DNA of 36,133 nucleotides from an uncultured Verrucomicrobiota bacterium (GTDB taxonomy: Bacteria > Verrucomicrobiota > Kiritimatiellia > RFP12 > UBA1067), in contig CAMOIK010000002.1 of assembly GCA_946615875.1 (NCBI GenBank), positions 1-36,133 of the forward strand. Reading direction: 5' to 3'. Positions 7,082 to 20,200 of the stretch are shown piece by piece. The notes beneath the pieces are model-generated. The model made no database searches, was not told the origin of the DNA, and saw only the letters and a program-made list of their open reading frames with translations. Within the stretch, counting starts at the first letter, position 1. The number at the start of each line of letters is the position of its first letter. The translations under genes were made by a program, and so were the position numbers.

Positions 7082-8236
7082 CTAACCCAGAAGACGGACG
7101 GTGTCTTTTGCGATCATGAGCTCCTCGTTGGTGGGGAGGACGATCACGGGGATGGCGGAACCTTTCGCGGAGATCACGGCCGTCACGCCGCGCGTCTTCG
7201 CGTTCGCCTTCCTGTCGAGCTTGACGCCGAGCGCGCCCAGCCGCGAAATGACGCGCTCGCGCGCCTCCGCCGAATTCTCGCCGATGCCGCCGGTCATCAC
7301 GATCGCGTCGGCGCCGCCCACGACAGCGTTGTAGCCGCCGATGTAGAAGGCCACGCGATAGGCCCACATTTCGAGCGCGAGCTCTGCGGCCTTGTCGCCC
7401 TTGGCGGCGTTGGCGCAGATGTCGCGCATGTCTCCGCCATTGACGCCGCTCACGGCCTGCAGGCCCGACTGCTTGTTGAGGAGCCTATCCATCTCGGCGG
7501 GGGTCTTGCCCTCGGCCTCCATTATGGAGAGGATGGCGGCGCCGTCGATGTCGCCGCACCTGGTGCCCATGACGAGACCGGCGAGAGGGGTGAGACCCAT
7601 GGAGGTATCGACGCACTGGCCGTTCTTGACGGCGGCGAGGGAGGAGCCGTTGCCGAGGTGGCAGGTCACGAGGTTCACCTTGGCGAGGGGCTTGCCGAGG
7701 AACTCCGCGGCCGCCTGCGTGACGAACTTGTGGCTGGTGCCGTGGAAGCCATACTTGCGTATGCCCATCTTTCTGTAGTACCTGGGGTCGATGGCGTACA
7801 TTGCCGCGCAGTCAGGCATGGTCTGGTGGAACGCGGTATCGAAGACCGCCACGTTCGGCACCCCCTTGAAGATCTGCTGGCACGCCTCGATGCCGCCCAG
7901 GTTCGCCGGCATGTGCAGCGGCCCGAACTTAACGAGCTTCCTGCACTTCGCCATCACCGCCTTGTCAACCTTCACGGAATCCTTGAAGACCTCCGCGCCG
8001 TGCAGTACGCGATGTCCGATCGCGTCGATGTCCGTCGGGTTGCCGAGGTCGGCGACGACCTGCTTCAGGGCCTCGCTGTGGTTGGCGGGCCCGCCCGCGC
8101 CTATGCGTTCCACCAGCCCTTTCGCCAGGCGCGTCTGCGTCGTCATGTCGAAGAGCTGGTATTTCAGCGAACTCGATCCGGAGTTCACCACCAGCACCTT
8201 GCGGATTTCCTTCTTGCCTTTTGCTGTCTTCTTCAT
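7082..8236 (-). CDS. ackA: acetate kinase
   Basis: 384 residues from the ATG at 8234-8236. A longer in-frame start at 8317 would run through the end of the giant gene upstream and adds a tail not seen in the family, so it is rejected. The enzyme makes ATP and acetate from acetyl phosphate and ADP. Conserved features are the VVNSGSSSLKYQ phosphate loop (16-27, with Asn18), GHRVLHG (74-80), VFDTAFHQTMP (131-141, catalytic Asp133), GFHGTSH (163-169), HLGNGSS (193-199) and GTRCGDIDG (224-232, Arg226). The gene begins 50 bp after the stop of the 4370-residue surface protein, with no clear terminator or promoter between. The spaced AAGG 15 bases upstream is a poor ribosome site. Confidence 0.95.
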   Translation of the reverse strand: MKKTAKGKKEIRKVLVVNSGSSSLKYQLFDMTTQTRLAKGLVERIGAGGPANHSEALKQVVADLGNPTDIDAIGHRVLHGAEVFKDSVKVDKAVMAKCRKLVKFGPLHMPANLGGIEACQQIFKGVPNVAVFDTAFHQTMPDCAAMYAIDPRYYRKMGIRKYGFHGTSHKFVTQAAAEFLGKPLAKVNLVTCHLGNGSSLAAVKNGQCVDTSMGLTPLAGLVMGTRCGDIDGAAILSIMEAEGKTPAEMDRLLNKQSGLQAVSGVNGGDMRDICANAAKGDKAAELALEMWAYRVAFYIGGYNAVVGGADAIVMTGGIGENSAEARERVISRLGALGVKLDRKANAKTRGVTAVISAKGSAIPVIVLPTNEELMIAKDTVRLLG

Positions 8237-8286
8237 GTGTGTATTTGTATGCCTTGGTTGTTTTCGCCGCGTTTCACCCGGCTTGC

Positions 8287-11200
8287 CTAGTTCTTGATGC
8301 GGATGCGGAAGAAGCACTTCTCGCCGGCATCCTTGGGCTTGGGCACGACGAACTCGCCCGTCTCGAACGTATCGTCGTCCTTCACGTATATCGGGACTTC
8401 ATCGACGCCAGCCGACTTCCAGGAGGATTCGGTGAGGCCGGTCAGGTCGGTGACATACTCCACCTCGCCGTAGAGGTCCGGCGTGTCGGACGCCCCGGTG
8501 CTGGTGTAGAGCCCGCGCGCCCTGCTGGAGACCGCGACGCCGCTGCCGCTCGTCTGCAGGACCTTCGCGCTGCCCCTGGCCGAAAGCGTCACCGTCGCCT
8601 CGTCCGCGCCGATGGCCGAGAATGTCACGTTCGTGGCGTTCGCGGTCGTCACCGTGCCGTCCATGGCGTCCTTCACGGCGAGCAGATACGAGGAGTGCCC
8701 GGACGTGTCAGCGTCGGTGGCTAGCGCGGCGATGCCAGCGTTGTTGATCACGCTGAACACGTATGCGGCCAGGCCGCCGACGGCCGGGGAGCCGTTCTGC
8801 TGATTCTGCAGGTTGCCGGATAGCGTGCGGTTGATCTCGACGCCCGAGTCGAGCGTGTCGTTGAGGTTCTCCGTGCCGTTGTCAAGCCTGCCCCTGTTCT
8901 GCACCATTTCCCAGGCGTCGGGCAGGCAGTTGCCGTTGGTGTCGGCGTCCTCGATGTAGAGGTCGAACGTGTCGCCGAGCCCCATGGTGTCGTCGATCAC
9001 GATAGTGGACGGCGTGAAGATGTCCTTGGCGGCGCCGTCGCGCTTGCAGACGTAGCCCCACGACTCCCAGGCGTCCTTGCGGCGCGTCGTCCCGTAGGAG
9101 TTCATGTCGATGTAGCCGCGCACGTAGTACTTGCCGGGCATGAGGCCGATAAGCGTCGCGTTCACGTCATGCACGGCGTTGGTTGCCGACACGGACGCCT
9201 TGGTGCGCACGTAGGTGCGCGCCACCGGGTCGCCCGAGAAGTCCGGCGTGTCGAACGCCTCGATCCTCACCTCGCCGGCGTTCAGCACGCTGGCGGGGCC
9301 GAAGTATTTCGCGCACACCTTGACCGTCCCCATGCTGTTCGTCAGCGCGTTCATGCGGAACGTGTTGTTGGCGTTCGCCGACCAGTAGTCGCTGCGGAAC
9401 TTGGTGTTGTACATGGTCACGCGCCAGGAGTAGTTCTTGCTCGGGTCGAGCAGGTCGCCGGCATAGACGTCGGGCGTGAACGTATAGACGCCGTTCAAAT
9501 CGCGCGCCGGGGCGCGGCGCACGCCGCTGTCGTAAACGACCGTGTTGCCGTCGCGGACCTGCAGCTTGAAGGCCGTGTAGGAGTTGCTGTCGATCTGCGT
9601 CCCGGCAGCCTCGTTGTCTATCTTCATGGTCCACCGGAACGTCGGGCGGGAGCCGAACACGGCCGACTGCTGCGAACCGGGCGTCTGCGGGACCGGCACG
9701 GTGCGGTAGTCGTCCGAATCGAAGTGCCTGACCGTCGCTATCGTGTAGAGATTGTTCGTAGTGTTTAGCGCGATGGAGCCGTTGCCCAGCACGATGCGGT
9801 AGGTCACCTCGGTCGGGTCGATGCCGCTCGCGACAAGCTTTTCGCTGCCCATCACCTCGCTCTGGAAGTAGTCCCAGTCGATGTCGAAGGCTCCGTTCTC
9901 CAGCACGTCGCCCTCGTAGAGGTAGCTGCGCTGGTCGAGGTTGATCACCTTGTCGAAGATCACGCGGTTCTCCATCTCCAGCGTGTCGATGCCGCTGCCG
10001 TTCACGAGGGTCCGCACCACGCGAACGCGCTCGTACTTGCCGCCGGAAAGCTCGCCCGCCACGAGCGCCGCCTCGTCGCCGTCAGACGAGCCGTACATCG
10101 CCTTGCGGTCGCTCGAAGCCTGCAGCAGATCGACGCGCGTGATGATCGGCGACGTATCTGTCAGCTCGATTTCCGCCACGCCTTGGTGCCAACCGACATC
10201 CGCGACAGTCGAGCCCATTGGCTCGCCATACGTGTACTTGCCGTCGCCGTCGAGGTCGTAGAACGCGACTATCGTGTTCTTCCCTTCCTTTACATAGCCT
10301 TTGTTCGCCTCGCCGAGATAGAGTTCCAGCTTGTTGGCTTGCAGCGTCGGAATGCGGGCGATGTAGTGGAACCTGAACTGCGCAACGTCGATGTCGATCG
10401 TGTTGCCAGATTCATCTTCCGCTCCGTAGAGTTTCGACGTATCTAGCGTGAACTCGCCAGTCACCACGTTGATCGTGCCGATCGTGGCTCCGTTCAGCGC
10501 CAGCGTCGCCTGCGACGAATTGCCGGACTGTATCACGCTGATACCTTTCAGTGTGCGCCACTCCGCCTCATAATCCAGCAACCAGACATTCCCACGACCA
10601 TACTTGTTCACATCGGCCAAATAGGTCTCATACGTTCCCTTGCGGACTCTGACGCCGTAAATCGTCCACTGGTAAACCCTCGAATTCGCCTCCTGGAGAA
10701 CAAGGAGTTCCACGTCGCCTGCCTTGATATATCCCGGAGCAAGGCTGCCCTGGCGGATTTCTCCGCTCACGGAACCGAGATCGAAATACCTCAATGCATC
10801 GACGCCAGGAAGAAGGGTGTAAGACGCATCAGGCACGACGAGTCCCTGCTTGGTGAACGTCTGGACGACGATGCTGCCGACCGCGTTGTTCAGCTGGTTG
10901 TTATATTCGTTCGATTCTCCGCCGCCTTCACCGTCACCCTCCGAAGGAGCAACGAGCGGCTGGTCGCCGTTGTACCGCAGCGTCACCTTGAGCGTCGGAA
11001 TCGGCATGTCTTTGCGCTCGTCGTCGCTATTGATATGACTGATGACCGGCGCGAGGATGGAGGTCGTGAACTGGCTGTAGCGGCGCTCCGCGTAGTTGGA
11101 CCAGCCGTCCTCGTCCTTGTCGAGATCGGCATCCCAGGCGTAGCGGCTGACGTAGGGGACGCCCTGGGCGTCCTCCCAGACGTCCTCCATGAAGTCGTGG

Positions 11201-14200
11201 TCGGTGAAGACCTCTCCGGCGTAGAGCTGGCCGATCTTGAAGAAGTAGTCGCTGTCGTAGGGACTGACGGACTTCGCCTTGACGGGCGAGAAGGCGACCT
11301 CAAACTTGAAATACTCGCTGAGGAGGAACTCCGTGAAGTTGGAGAGGCCGTCGTTGTCGTCGTCGTCCGCGGCGGCGCCCTTGACACCGTAGATGTCGGT
11401 CCACCAGTCTGGCAGGCCGTTCTTGTCGAAGTCCTCGCGGTTCACGTATTCATCGAGGAATTCCTTGGCGGGCAGCATTCCCTTGGCGAGATCGCGGATG
11501 TACGCCTCGTATGCGGACATAAGCGCGCCGTTGCGTTCGATTTCGGTGTCGGCGGCCAAGTCGGCCGGTGCGCCGTAATTGGCCCTGGCGTATTCCTCCC
11601 ACCAGTCGGGCAGATCGTTGGCGTTGGCGTCCGCACCCGTTTCCTGCCATGCGGTCTCAGCGCCCTGCCCGTCCCAGTAGGAGTCTGCGCGCTTGGCGAA
11701 CGCCGAGCCGACCGGCACCAGGTCGGATGTGCCCTCGAAGCCAAGACGGTAGTCGAACAGGAACTGCCTGTAGAAGGCCGCCGAAATCACGCTGTTGGTG
11801 ACGACCGTCCTGTTGTTTATGCTCAACGACCCGCCGCCGTCATGCCAGAACATATTGGCGTACTTGTTGTATAGGTATTCGTCCTCGTAGGTCGTCACGT
11901 TCGAGTTGTACGGATTCATCGTATTGGGGAACGCGAAGCTGTCGGAATCCTGGAAGGTCGAGGGCGTGTATCCCGCGTAGTTCTCAGACCAGTAAACGCT
12001 GTCGGACACGGAACCGCAGAGTTTCGGGAGGTGGGCGACCATGTTCTCCATCCAAGGCACCACATGCTTGGAAGTGTAAACGGTGTTTGCCACGGGAGAC
12101 TGCTGGATCGCAGCCCACCAACCGACCTTCAGGCTGTCGCCGATGTCAGCGGACGGGTTGTCGGGGTTCCTGACGTTGCCGAGGACGTTGGCGGCGAAAC
12201 CCGTCGGCTCGGTGCGGACATACTGCGCATCAGTCGCGTTGGGCAGCGTTGACATATTGTAGTACTGGATGAGTTCCGGAGGAAGCTGCTCGGTGTCGGA
12301 ACCGAGGTTGTCGTTGCGCCGCGCCCCTTCGCACCACTTGCCGAACACCTCCAGCCTGAGCGACTTCACGTCATCGACGGAGAACGACTTGTTGTAGCTG
12401 CCGGAAATGTCCGCCTCCGACCTCGCGCCATCCCAGGTGCGGACTTCGGCGACGCGCCCCTTGTAGAAGTCTGTCGCAATGTCGCTCCAATCCGCCGACG
12501 CCGCCGCCTGCTCGTGGCCGAACGCGCCGTCGCCGTTTGCCCTGCCGCCCATGATTGTGACGGAACGGACGATGCGGTACATGTCATATGGGAAGTCGGC
12601 ATAGCCCTGCGGGTTCTGGACTATGATCGTGACGCCGTTCGCAGGGATGAGCGTGGTGTCGGCGCTCGTCTCGAACCTTCCGTTGCGGTAGAGGCGCAGC
12701 TTTTTGCCGTCGTATGTCGCGGCTATGTGCACCCACTCGCCGTCCACAACCTTGTCGCCGGTGACGCGGGAGGAAAGTTCCGTCGTATTCTGCGTCTCTG
12801 CGAACACATGGCCGGAAGCGTCGATGCCCAGCGCGAAGCACATCCTGATTACGGAGTTCGACGAACTGCCGTGCTCGTCGTGGGACTCCAGATCCCACGC
12901 GCCGTAGCGCGAGGCGCGGCTCACGATGTACTGATCCTGTCCGTTCTCGGATTCGTCGGGCTTGATCCACGCCTCGACAGTGAACTGGCGGAAGAGGTCG
13001 GTGCCGTTCATGTTGCGCGTAATCGGCTTGTAGGAGATCGCGGCGCCGGGAGCGTCCTTTCCACCGAACCAGACGCTCTGGCGACGGGCGGGATCACTGA
13101 AGTCCAGCGGATCTGAGTTCTTGCGGGAAAGGCTCTTCACCTCGCCGGAGTCCGTCCTCCAGTCGTTGTCGGTGTCGTAGCCTTCGTTCTGCTCGAACGA
13201 CGCGATGTAGTCGTGGTTGTAGCAGTTCCACGCTTCGCGCAGACTGTAGTAGGGAGTGAATGCGATTTCCGTGCCGAGAATGCTCGTGAAGACCTGCTCG
13301 TTCAGAGGATTGAGGATTTCGTTCTGGTAGTAGAGCGTTGTATAGGACGGGCTGCCCGCCACCTGGTAGGTCGCGTTCGTTACAAGGTTCGTCGTGATGC
13401 CGGATATGGCGCGGACGAACTCGCCGTTCTCGTCGATGTCATAGACCGGCTGCCCCATGTAGGAGAGATAGTTGGTCGAGACTATCTCGTCCATCCCCAC
13501 AATCGGGTCGAGCGATGGCACGGTTGAGTCCGTCATCCAGAGCGGCGACGGGTCTGTGTGGGCGGAATCGGGGGATGTGACGTTCGCGAGGATTGCCTCC
13601 TCATAGTTCCGGAAACCGTCGCCGTCGGCGTCGCACTCCGCGATACCCATCATCCACGGGAAGCGAATCGGGTCGTTCGGCGGCAGGTCCTCGTTGTCCC
13701 ATCCCACCCATGCGTTGCACCAGGCACTCAGCGTGGTGGACGTGGAGTGGGCGCGGGCGATCACGTCGTTGGCCGTCGCGCCGAACCTGTTGCCGAGCGA
13801 GCCGAGAATCGGGTTGAGGCCGTGGAACAGTTCGTAGTAGTCATCCATGCCGTCGCGGTCCGTATCCCAGAGGCGTGGATCGGTCCCGACGTACTCAAGT
13901 TCATCAATGCTCTCGTCGCGGTACTGCCTGGTCAAGACCTCTCTCGCATCGGTCGTAAGCGTCATGACCGGCGTGGCGACGACCCAATTCGTAGCTGTTG
14001 CACCTTCATAGAGGACGTAGTAGTTGTTGCCGTCCTCATTGTAGATGTTGGTGGCGTAGGTCGAGCCATTGCGCAGCTCCCAGAGCAGCCTGCCGCTCAG
14101 GCTCCTGTCCTGAACAGGTGTGTTCGCCACCATTACGCGCTGACGGATGCGCAGCGGCGGCAGCATATATTTGTTGCCGAGATCGACGCCAGCATGGTCC

Positions 14201-17200
14201 CACGCCTTCGGAGGCGCGGCAAAGTAGCCGAGCATTTCGAGGTAGTTCGGGTAGCGCTTCACGATCTTTGCGAAATTCGGGTAGCCGGCGTCGACAAGCG
14301 TATCGTAGTCCTTCGCCGTGAAAGGCTCAATGTAGCTCGTGCGCAGGAAGCCCTTGTCGCCGTTCCACTGCCCCTGGACGAACGTGCCCGTACCCTCGTC
14401 GAACGCCGGGCAGTCGCGGCCGACGAGCGGCGTCCACGGATCGTCGTAGCGGAAGTGGCGCATCGCCTGCACCATGTATTCCTGCCAGTTCTGGAGGCCG
14501 TCGCCGTCCCAGTCATTGTCCGCAAATCCGATCCCCGGCACTGAAGTGGCGTCGGCGCGGGTCGGGTCCATGCCGCAGAGGATGTGATATACCTTGTCCT
14601 CGGCATTCGTGTAATTGCCCCAGTGCGCCTGTGCGGCGGCACGAAGGTCGTCGTAGATGCCGCTCAGCGGAGTGCCGGACGGGAAGACGTCTACATTCTT
14701 GCCGTCTTCGTCCGTAGTCGTCGTGACAATGTCGTCGTTGAGGAAGAGGAGTCCCGCATACTGGCGCTCCCACGGGTCGGGCAGACCATCAAGGTCTGTA
14801 TCGATGGTGCAGGGGTTCATGCCGCCGCCAGGAATGCACAATTCGCCGCCGCCGTCGGACGGGTCGCCGTAGATTGCGAAGTGGCGGACGGTCGTGACGA
14901 TGGTCTGACCCCAGCGGTTGAAGGTGTAGTCGCTTGACCAACTTCTGCTGCGTTCCGTGCCGTCGCTGATTCCGTCGCCGTCGGTATCCTTGTTGCGCGG
15001 GTCGGTCGGCATGAACTTGTTGTACCACTGGTAGTTCGGATTCGGCTTGTCTGCGCTCGTCTGACTGGGATGGTATGCATAAATGGTCGGGCAGTCGATA
15101 TACGCGGCGCTCGAATCCGTGCCGGCGAACTCGTTCACTAACGAGAGGCCGTCGCTGTAGCCCTCATAGAGACCGAGCGAATAAGGCCAGATCTTGCTGC
15201 CGTTCCAGTAGAGCTTGTCCTCGTCGTCCCCGCGCTTGTTGAAGTCGATGTTCGGGTTGACTCCAATGTAGAGTTCCCAGCCGTCGGGCACCGCGTCGCC
15301 GTCCGTGTCGGCGCCATGCTGCGACTGTTTGTACTTCGTCTCCGAATCGCCCCACGAGAACTCATCGAACGTTTTGTTCGGGTTGGTCGTGCCGGCGGAG
15401 ATTATTGCCTGGATGGTGGTCTTCTTGGCCGCTAGCTTCGCCTGGTCGTCCGCGAGATTCCTGAGGCCGACGATATAGCGGAACTTGAGAAGCAGGAACT
15501 CGTCGATGGCGGTGTAGGGAGCCGTGTTGATGGCGCGTCCCGCCGTATATAAGCTGCCGCCGCTCCACCAGCGCTTGCCCTTGGAAACCGAGCCGTCGTC
15601 GCTGCGGAACCATGCCGTGCGCGGGTCGAAGCCGAAGTAGTTGTGCACCTGATGGTGGTAGAGCGTCACCGTGTTCGTCACGATACCCGCCTTCGGATCG
15701 AAATCGATAGTCCGCTTCTTCGCGTAGCGCTTGGAGTAGTTCTCCGTGTCCTCGGTCGCGACGATGAAGCCGCCGTTGAAGCGCTTGACCTCGAAGCCGT
15801 TGCCGGTGACGGTAATCGCGATTTTGTTCGTGTTGATGTAGCCCGTGTATGCCGTGTCGAGGATCCAGAGCGTTCCGTTCGTGGCGGTGTAGATGTAAGT
15901 GTAGGCGCCCAGCGGGTCGGAGGCATCCGCCTTCCAGCAGGCCATGAAATCGCCGTCGAGGTTGGCCGCGCCGTTGTTGTCTTTGCTGGCCGCGAGCGGA
16001 TTGGAGTTGTACATCACCTCGTAAAGGTCGCTGAGGCCGTCGCGGTCGGTATCCCAGTGCACCGGGCTGGTGCCGATCAGGAACTCCTCGCTGTCGGTGA
16101 TGCCGTCGTTGTCGGTGTCGGTGTCGGTCCAGGATCCGGCGATGTTCGGGTTGTATATCCTCGCGATGTCCTTGGGCGCGATGGCGTCGCTGTAGTCCTC
16201 CAGGTCGGCAAGGTTGAACCTGCTGCCGACGAGCTGGTTGGTGCCGGTGCCGACGGTCGCCGCATACCACATATAGTATTCATAGCCGTCGGGCATTCCG
16301 TCGCCGTCCGTATCGTCCGTCGTGGGGTCGGTGCGGTTCTCTACGGTGAAGCCCCAGGCGACGTTGTTTGCGTTGTGGCTGCGCCATGTGAACGTGATGT
16401 AGTCCTTGGCCGCCTTCTGCTGCGCGTCAAAGAGATCGTTGCCGTTTTCGGAATCGAGCCAGATACCGATCTCCGCCTGGTCGAACGAATAGAGATCGCA
16501 CGGGCTGAGATAGTGGATGTCGGTCGCGTCGTTCTCGTTGGTATATGCGACGAGATTGACGTAGTTGGTCACGACGACAGGCTCCGTGGCGCCGATCGGC
16601 GTGAAGGTGCGCAGCCAGGCGTCGGTGGGAACCGTCTCGTCTTCGCCCGTGTCGCCGTTCGTCACGATCCTGTCGATGCCGCTGGAGATGTTGCCGTCGA
16701 TATACGACCTGTCGGCGTAGAAGAGCCTGTTGTTGCCGTCGGAGGTCGTGACATTCACGGCGCCGCGGTAGTGGATTGTCGCGAGAAGGTTTGTGACGAG
16801 GTTCAGCTCGTCCTCTTCGCAGATCGGCCAGGAATTGTCGAGTTGCCCCTTCGTGTAGAGTTTCTTCAGCAGGTAGTCGCGGCGCTCGAATACCTCGCGC
16901 AGCAGCGCCTTCTTCTCGATCTCGCTCATGCAGAGGTCGGAGAGCCATCCGTATTTGGTAGCCCGCCCGGTCCTATATGCGGTGTATTCCTCGTCTCTCG
17001 CCATGAACATACCGAAGTTGAGGCCGTCGTGGTAGCCGCGGATCTCCCTGACCGCCGTGAAGGCCTGGCCGCTCGTCGCCCAGCCGCTGACCGCGCCTGG
17101 GACGATGGTGGAGGTCGTATCCGCGGCGGCGGGATAGTAGTCTCCGTCGTCGTTCAGCGAGTTGATTGCGACGAGTTCCCCGGCGTTGTCGTCGGTGTCC

Positions 17201-20200
17201 TTGAGGGGGCCGCCATTCCAGTTCGGGTAGAACATGTAGAAGTCGGGGATGCCGTCGTTGTTGATGTCGCCCATGTTGTCGTGCCGGTTGTATTCCTTGG
17301 CGAACACTGCCTCGACGTAAGTCTCGGCATATTTGCCGGAACCGCCGGTTTCAGTCTCCGTCTGCTCGGTCGGCAGCGCCACCTTCGTCGAGGTCACCAC
17401 GGAGCCCATCTGAGGATTGGCGCTGAAGGCGAACTCCGTGCCGCCGGGTTCGCTCGCCGTGATCCAGCCGTAGAAGAAGCTGTCGCGCAGCGAGTCGGGA
17501 TACACGTAGTATTCGTTGGGGTCGGCGGGAGCCGTCGCGTTCGCTGCATGGGCGCCTTCGGATGTCAGCCAGACATCCTTCTTGTTGTCAAGCTGGCCGT
17601 CGTCCACGGCATCCGCCTTGTAGCCGAAGGCGTATGCCATCGCGGTGGAGGAGGACGTGCCGCAGTCCCACGAGAGGTTGAAGTTCTCGGAAGAGACGAA
17701 CGTCGCGTCGCTCACGAAGACGTGGCCGTAGCCGACGCCCGCCGCCATGGCATACTTCATCGAGAGCGGCTTGGCATACGTGTTGCCGCCGGATGGCCAG
17801 TTTGCCACCGTGGTCAGTATCTTGGTGACCTGCGCGGGGTAGTAGTATTCGCCAGAGGTGCTCCTGCCGCCGTCCTTGTCGTAGAAGTCGAAGTACAGCT
17901 TGGCCTCGGCCTGCCCGTTCACGAAGCTCGGGACGATCGTCCCGGTGGTCTTCGCGCCGGCGAAGAAGTTTGTGGTGACGACGTTGACGCCGCGCACGAC
18001 GACGAGTATGCCGGTGCCCTCCTGGCTTGCACTATCCGAGGCCGTGCCGTAGGAAGTGTTTTTCCAGGTGGCGGTCATGTCGGCATTCACGTCGGAGTAG
18101 CCCCAGTCGATGGAAACATTCTTCGCGACGTTGGTGAGAGTGGCGCCGAATGGCGTCATGAGCGCGGCATCTATCTCCGGCGCGGCGTTCACGATCTTGA
18201 CAGGCTTGTTCAGGCTTCCTTCAAGATAATACTTGTTGGCGCTCATCTGCCTGGATTCGAGCACGTCGGTCGTGAGCACGCGCGCAGTGATGTCGAAGCC
18301 CTTCGTGGCGGAGGCGGTCTTCGCCACGCCGTCGATCGAGTCGAGATCCACCTCCAATTCCCAGTCGCGGTAGTTTCCGACGCGGAACGTGTGGCGGTAG
18401 TAGTTGGTCCCGTCAGCCGTTGAATACGTAGCTTCGCCGAACGGAAGCTTGCCGGGATCTTCCTCCGTGAGGCTCTTCCGGCTGACAGCGAGCTCGACCA
18501 CGATATCCTTCTCGTCCGTCCAGTCGTCCAGCCTCACCGTGACCGTCTGCGGCGTGGTCACGTTCTCGTCGAAGGCGTTCTCGCCGGTGGCGCCGCCGTT
18601 GAAGAGCACGGTGATCGCGCTGCCGCCCTTGACCTGGACGAGCTTCTGTATCTTCGAGCCCGGATGGTCGTCCTCCTTGTCAATTCCTGGGTAGTCGTGG
18701 GCGTCCCACACCTCGGCGGTCACGTAGTAGTTGGTGGCTGCGCCGAACGTGTAGGAGAACCAGCCGTCGGGGTCGTCGACCGTCTTGGAGTCGCCCGAAG
18801 AAGTGAAACGGTAAACGCGCTTTCCGGCGCCGTCCAGGTTGAGCATCTCGTCCTTGGTGGCGCCCTGCTTGCGCACCGTCCACTTCACGACCATGTTTGT
18901 GCTCTTGTCGTAGTCGGCGTCGGCCACGCGGACGCGGAAGGCGCGGTTCGTGCCGTACATCACGGTCTCGCTGAAGATGCCGTCGTCGTCGTCGTCCATG
19001 TCCTCCGGATCTTCATAGGTCTTGTCCATGTACATCCACATGGCGGTCGCCTCGGCGGACGCGTTCGCCACGACGATGGTGAGCTCCGTAGATGGCGCAT
19101 TGCCATAGACCTTGGTGGCATCCCACTTGGGCGACGTGCTCAGCACCACGTCGAACGTGGCATTGACCGCCGTGAGCGCCTGGATGTTGATAAGCTGGTC
19201 GTTCTTGCCGGAGCCCACCGGGTAGCCCGTCGGCGCGCTCTCCGCGTTGTCTTTGCAGACCGTGACGACATACGGCGTGCTGTTCGTGAACATCGTGGAG
19301 ACGAGGTTCTCGTCGTTCGTGTTCACCAGGTAGGCGTAGAGCGTGGAATACGAGGAGTCGTTCCAGAAGTTCGGGTAGTGGATGTTGATTCCCATCGTCC
19401 CGCCGGCCGGCACCGTCCCGTCGTCGGACGCGCCGGAGACGATTTCGGCCGACACGTCCTTCGGCACCACCGTGGCGGAGAACGGCATCCAGTCCGTCTT
19501 CTTGTTGCCGATCGGCGAGGTCACGCGGAACGCGGAGTTGGTCTGGAGCTCGCTGGTGAACGTCACCTTCGGGGGCGCGAGCGTCGCGTCGTCGAGGACG
19601 TTGAGGATGTTGTCGGCGTCAAGGTAGAGGTCCTCGAACGTGATCGTGGTGCCGGCGTCGGCGGCGTCTAGCCGCACTTCAAGCTTGTATCCGCCGTCGG
19701 TGCGTCCCTTCTGGATGTCGGCGTATGCGTCGCCCACGCCGATCTCCAGCTCGCACGGGAGGTTCTTCGTGGGCGTCAGCTCGCCCTCCTCCCACGCCGG
19801 ATACGCCACGATGGAGGTCTTGATGGTGATCGGCAGCGCGGAGAAGCCCGCAACGAAAGGATCGGTGCAGCTCGGCGTGAGCGTGACCACGCTGGCGCCG
19901 CCGACGGAACCAAGCCCGTAGATGTAGAACGTGTCGCTTTCCGTCCTGCCGCTCTTGATGGTGAACTCGAGGCTCGTGAGGCCGTCAAGACCGCCGGCGG
20001 GGGGAACGCTGTTGTCGTAGGTGGGCTTGTTGGAGAAGAACACGCAGTCCTGCCAGCCGTCGGACGGCGTGACGGTCACGGAGATGTCGTTCGGCGCGCT
20101 CTTCGACGCAGGAGTCAGGCTGAGCTTGCACGCGACGCACTCGAACCTGTTGGAGGACGCGGTGAGCGTCGCGGGGCCGGAGACGGAAAGCGTGGTCTCG

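Noticed and set aside
4468..7119. An 883-codon open frame on the plus strand opposite kdsD and pta
   Set aside because: Its protein is Arg/His/Ala/Gly-biased, and it lies antisense to genes with clear enzyme motifs. It arises from GC-rich third positions.
11080..16325. Reading the Asp-rich motifs as true cellulosomal dockerins
   Set aside because: They occur singly and dispersed with TSP3-type D-x-D-G-x-x-D spacing, not as the paired 22-residue dockerin repeats, and no cohesin is seen.
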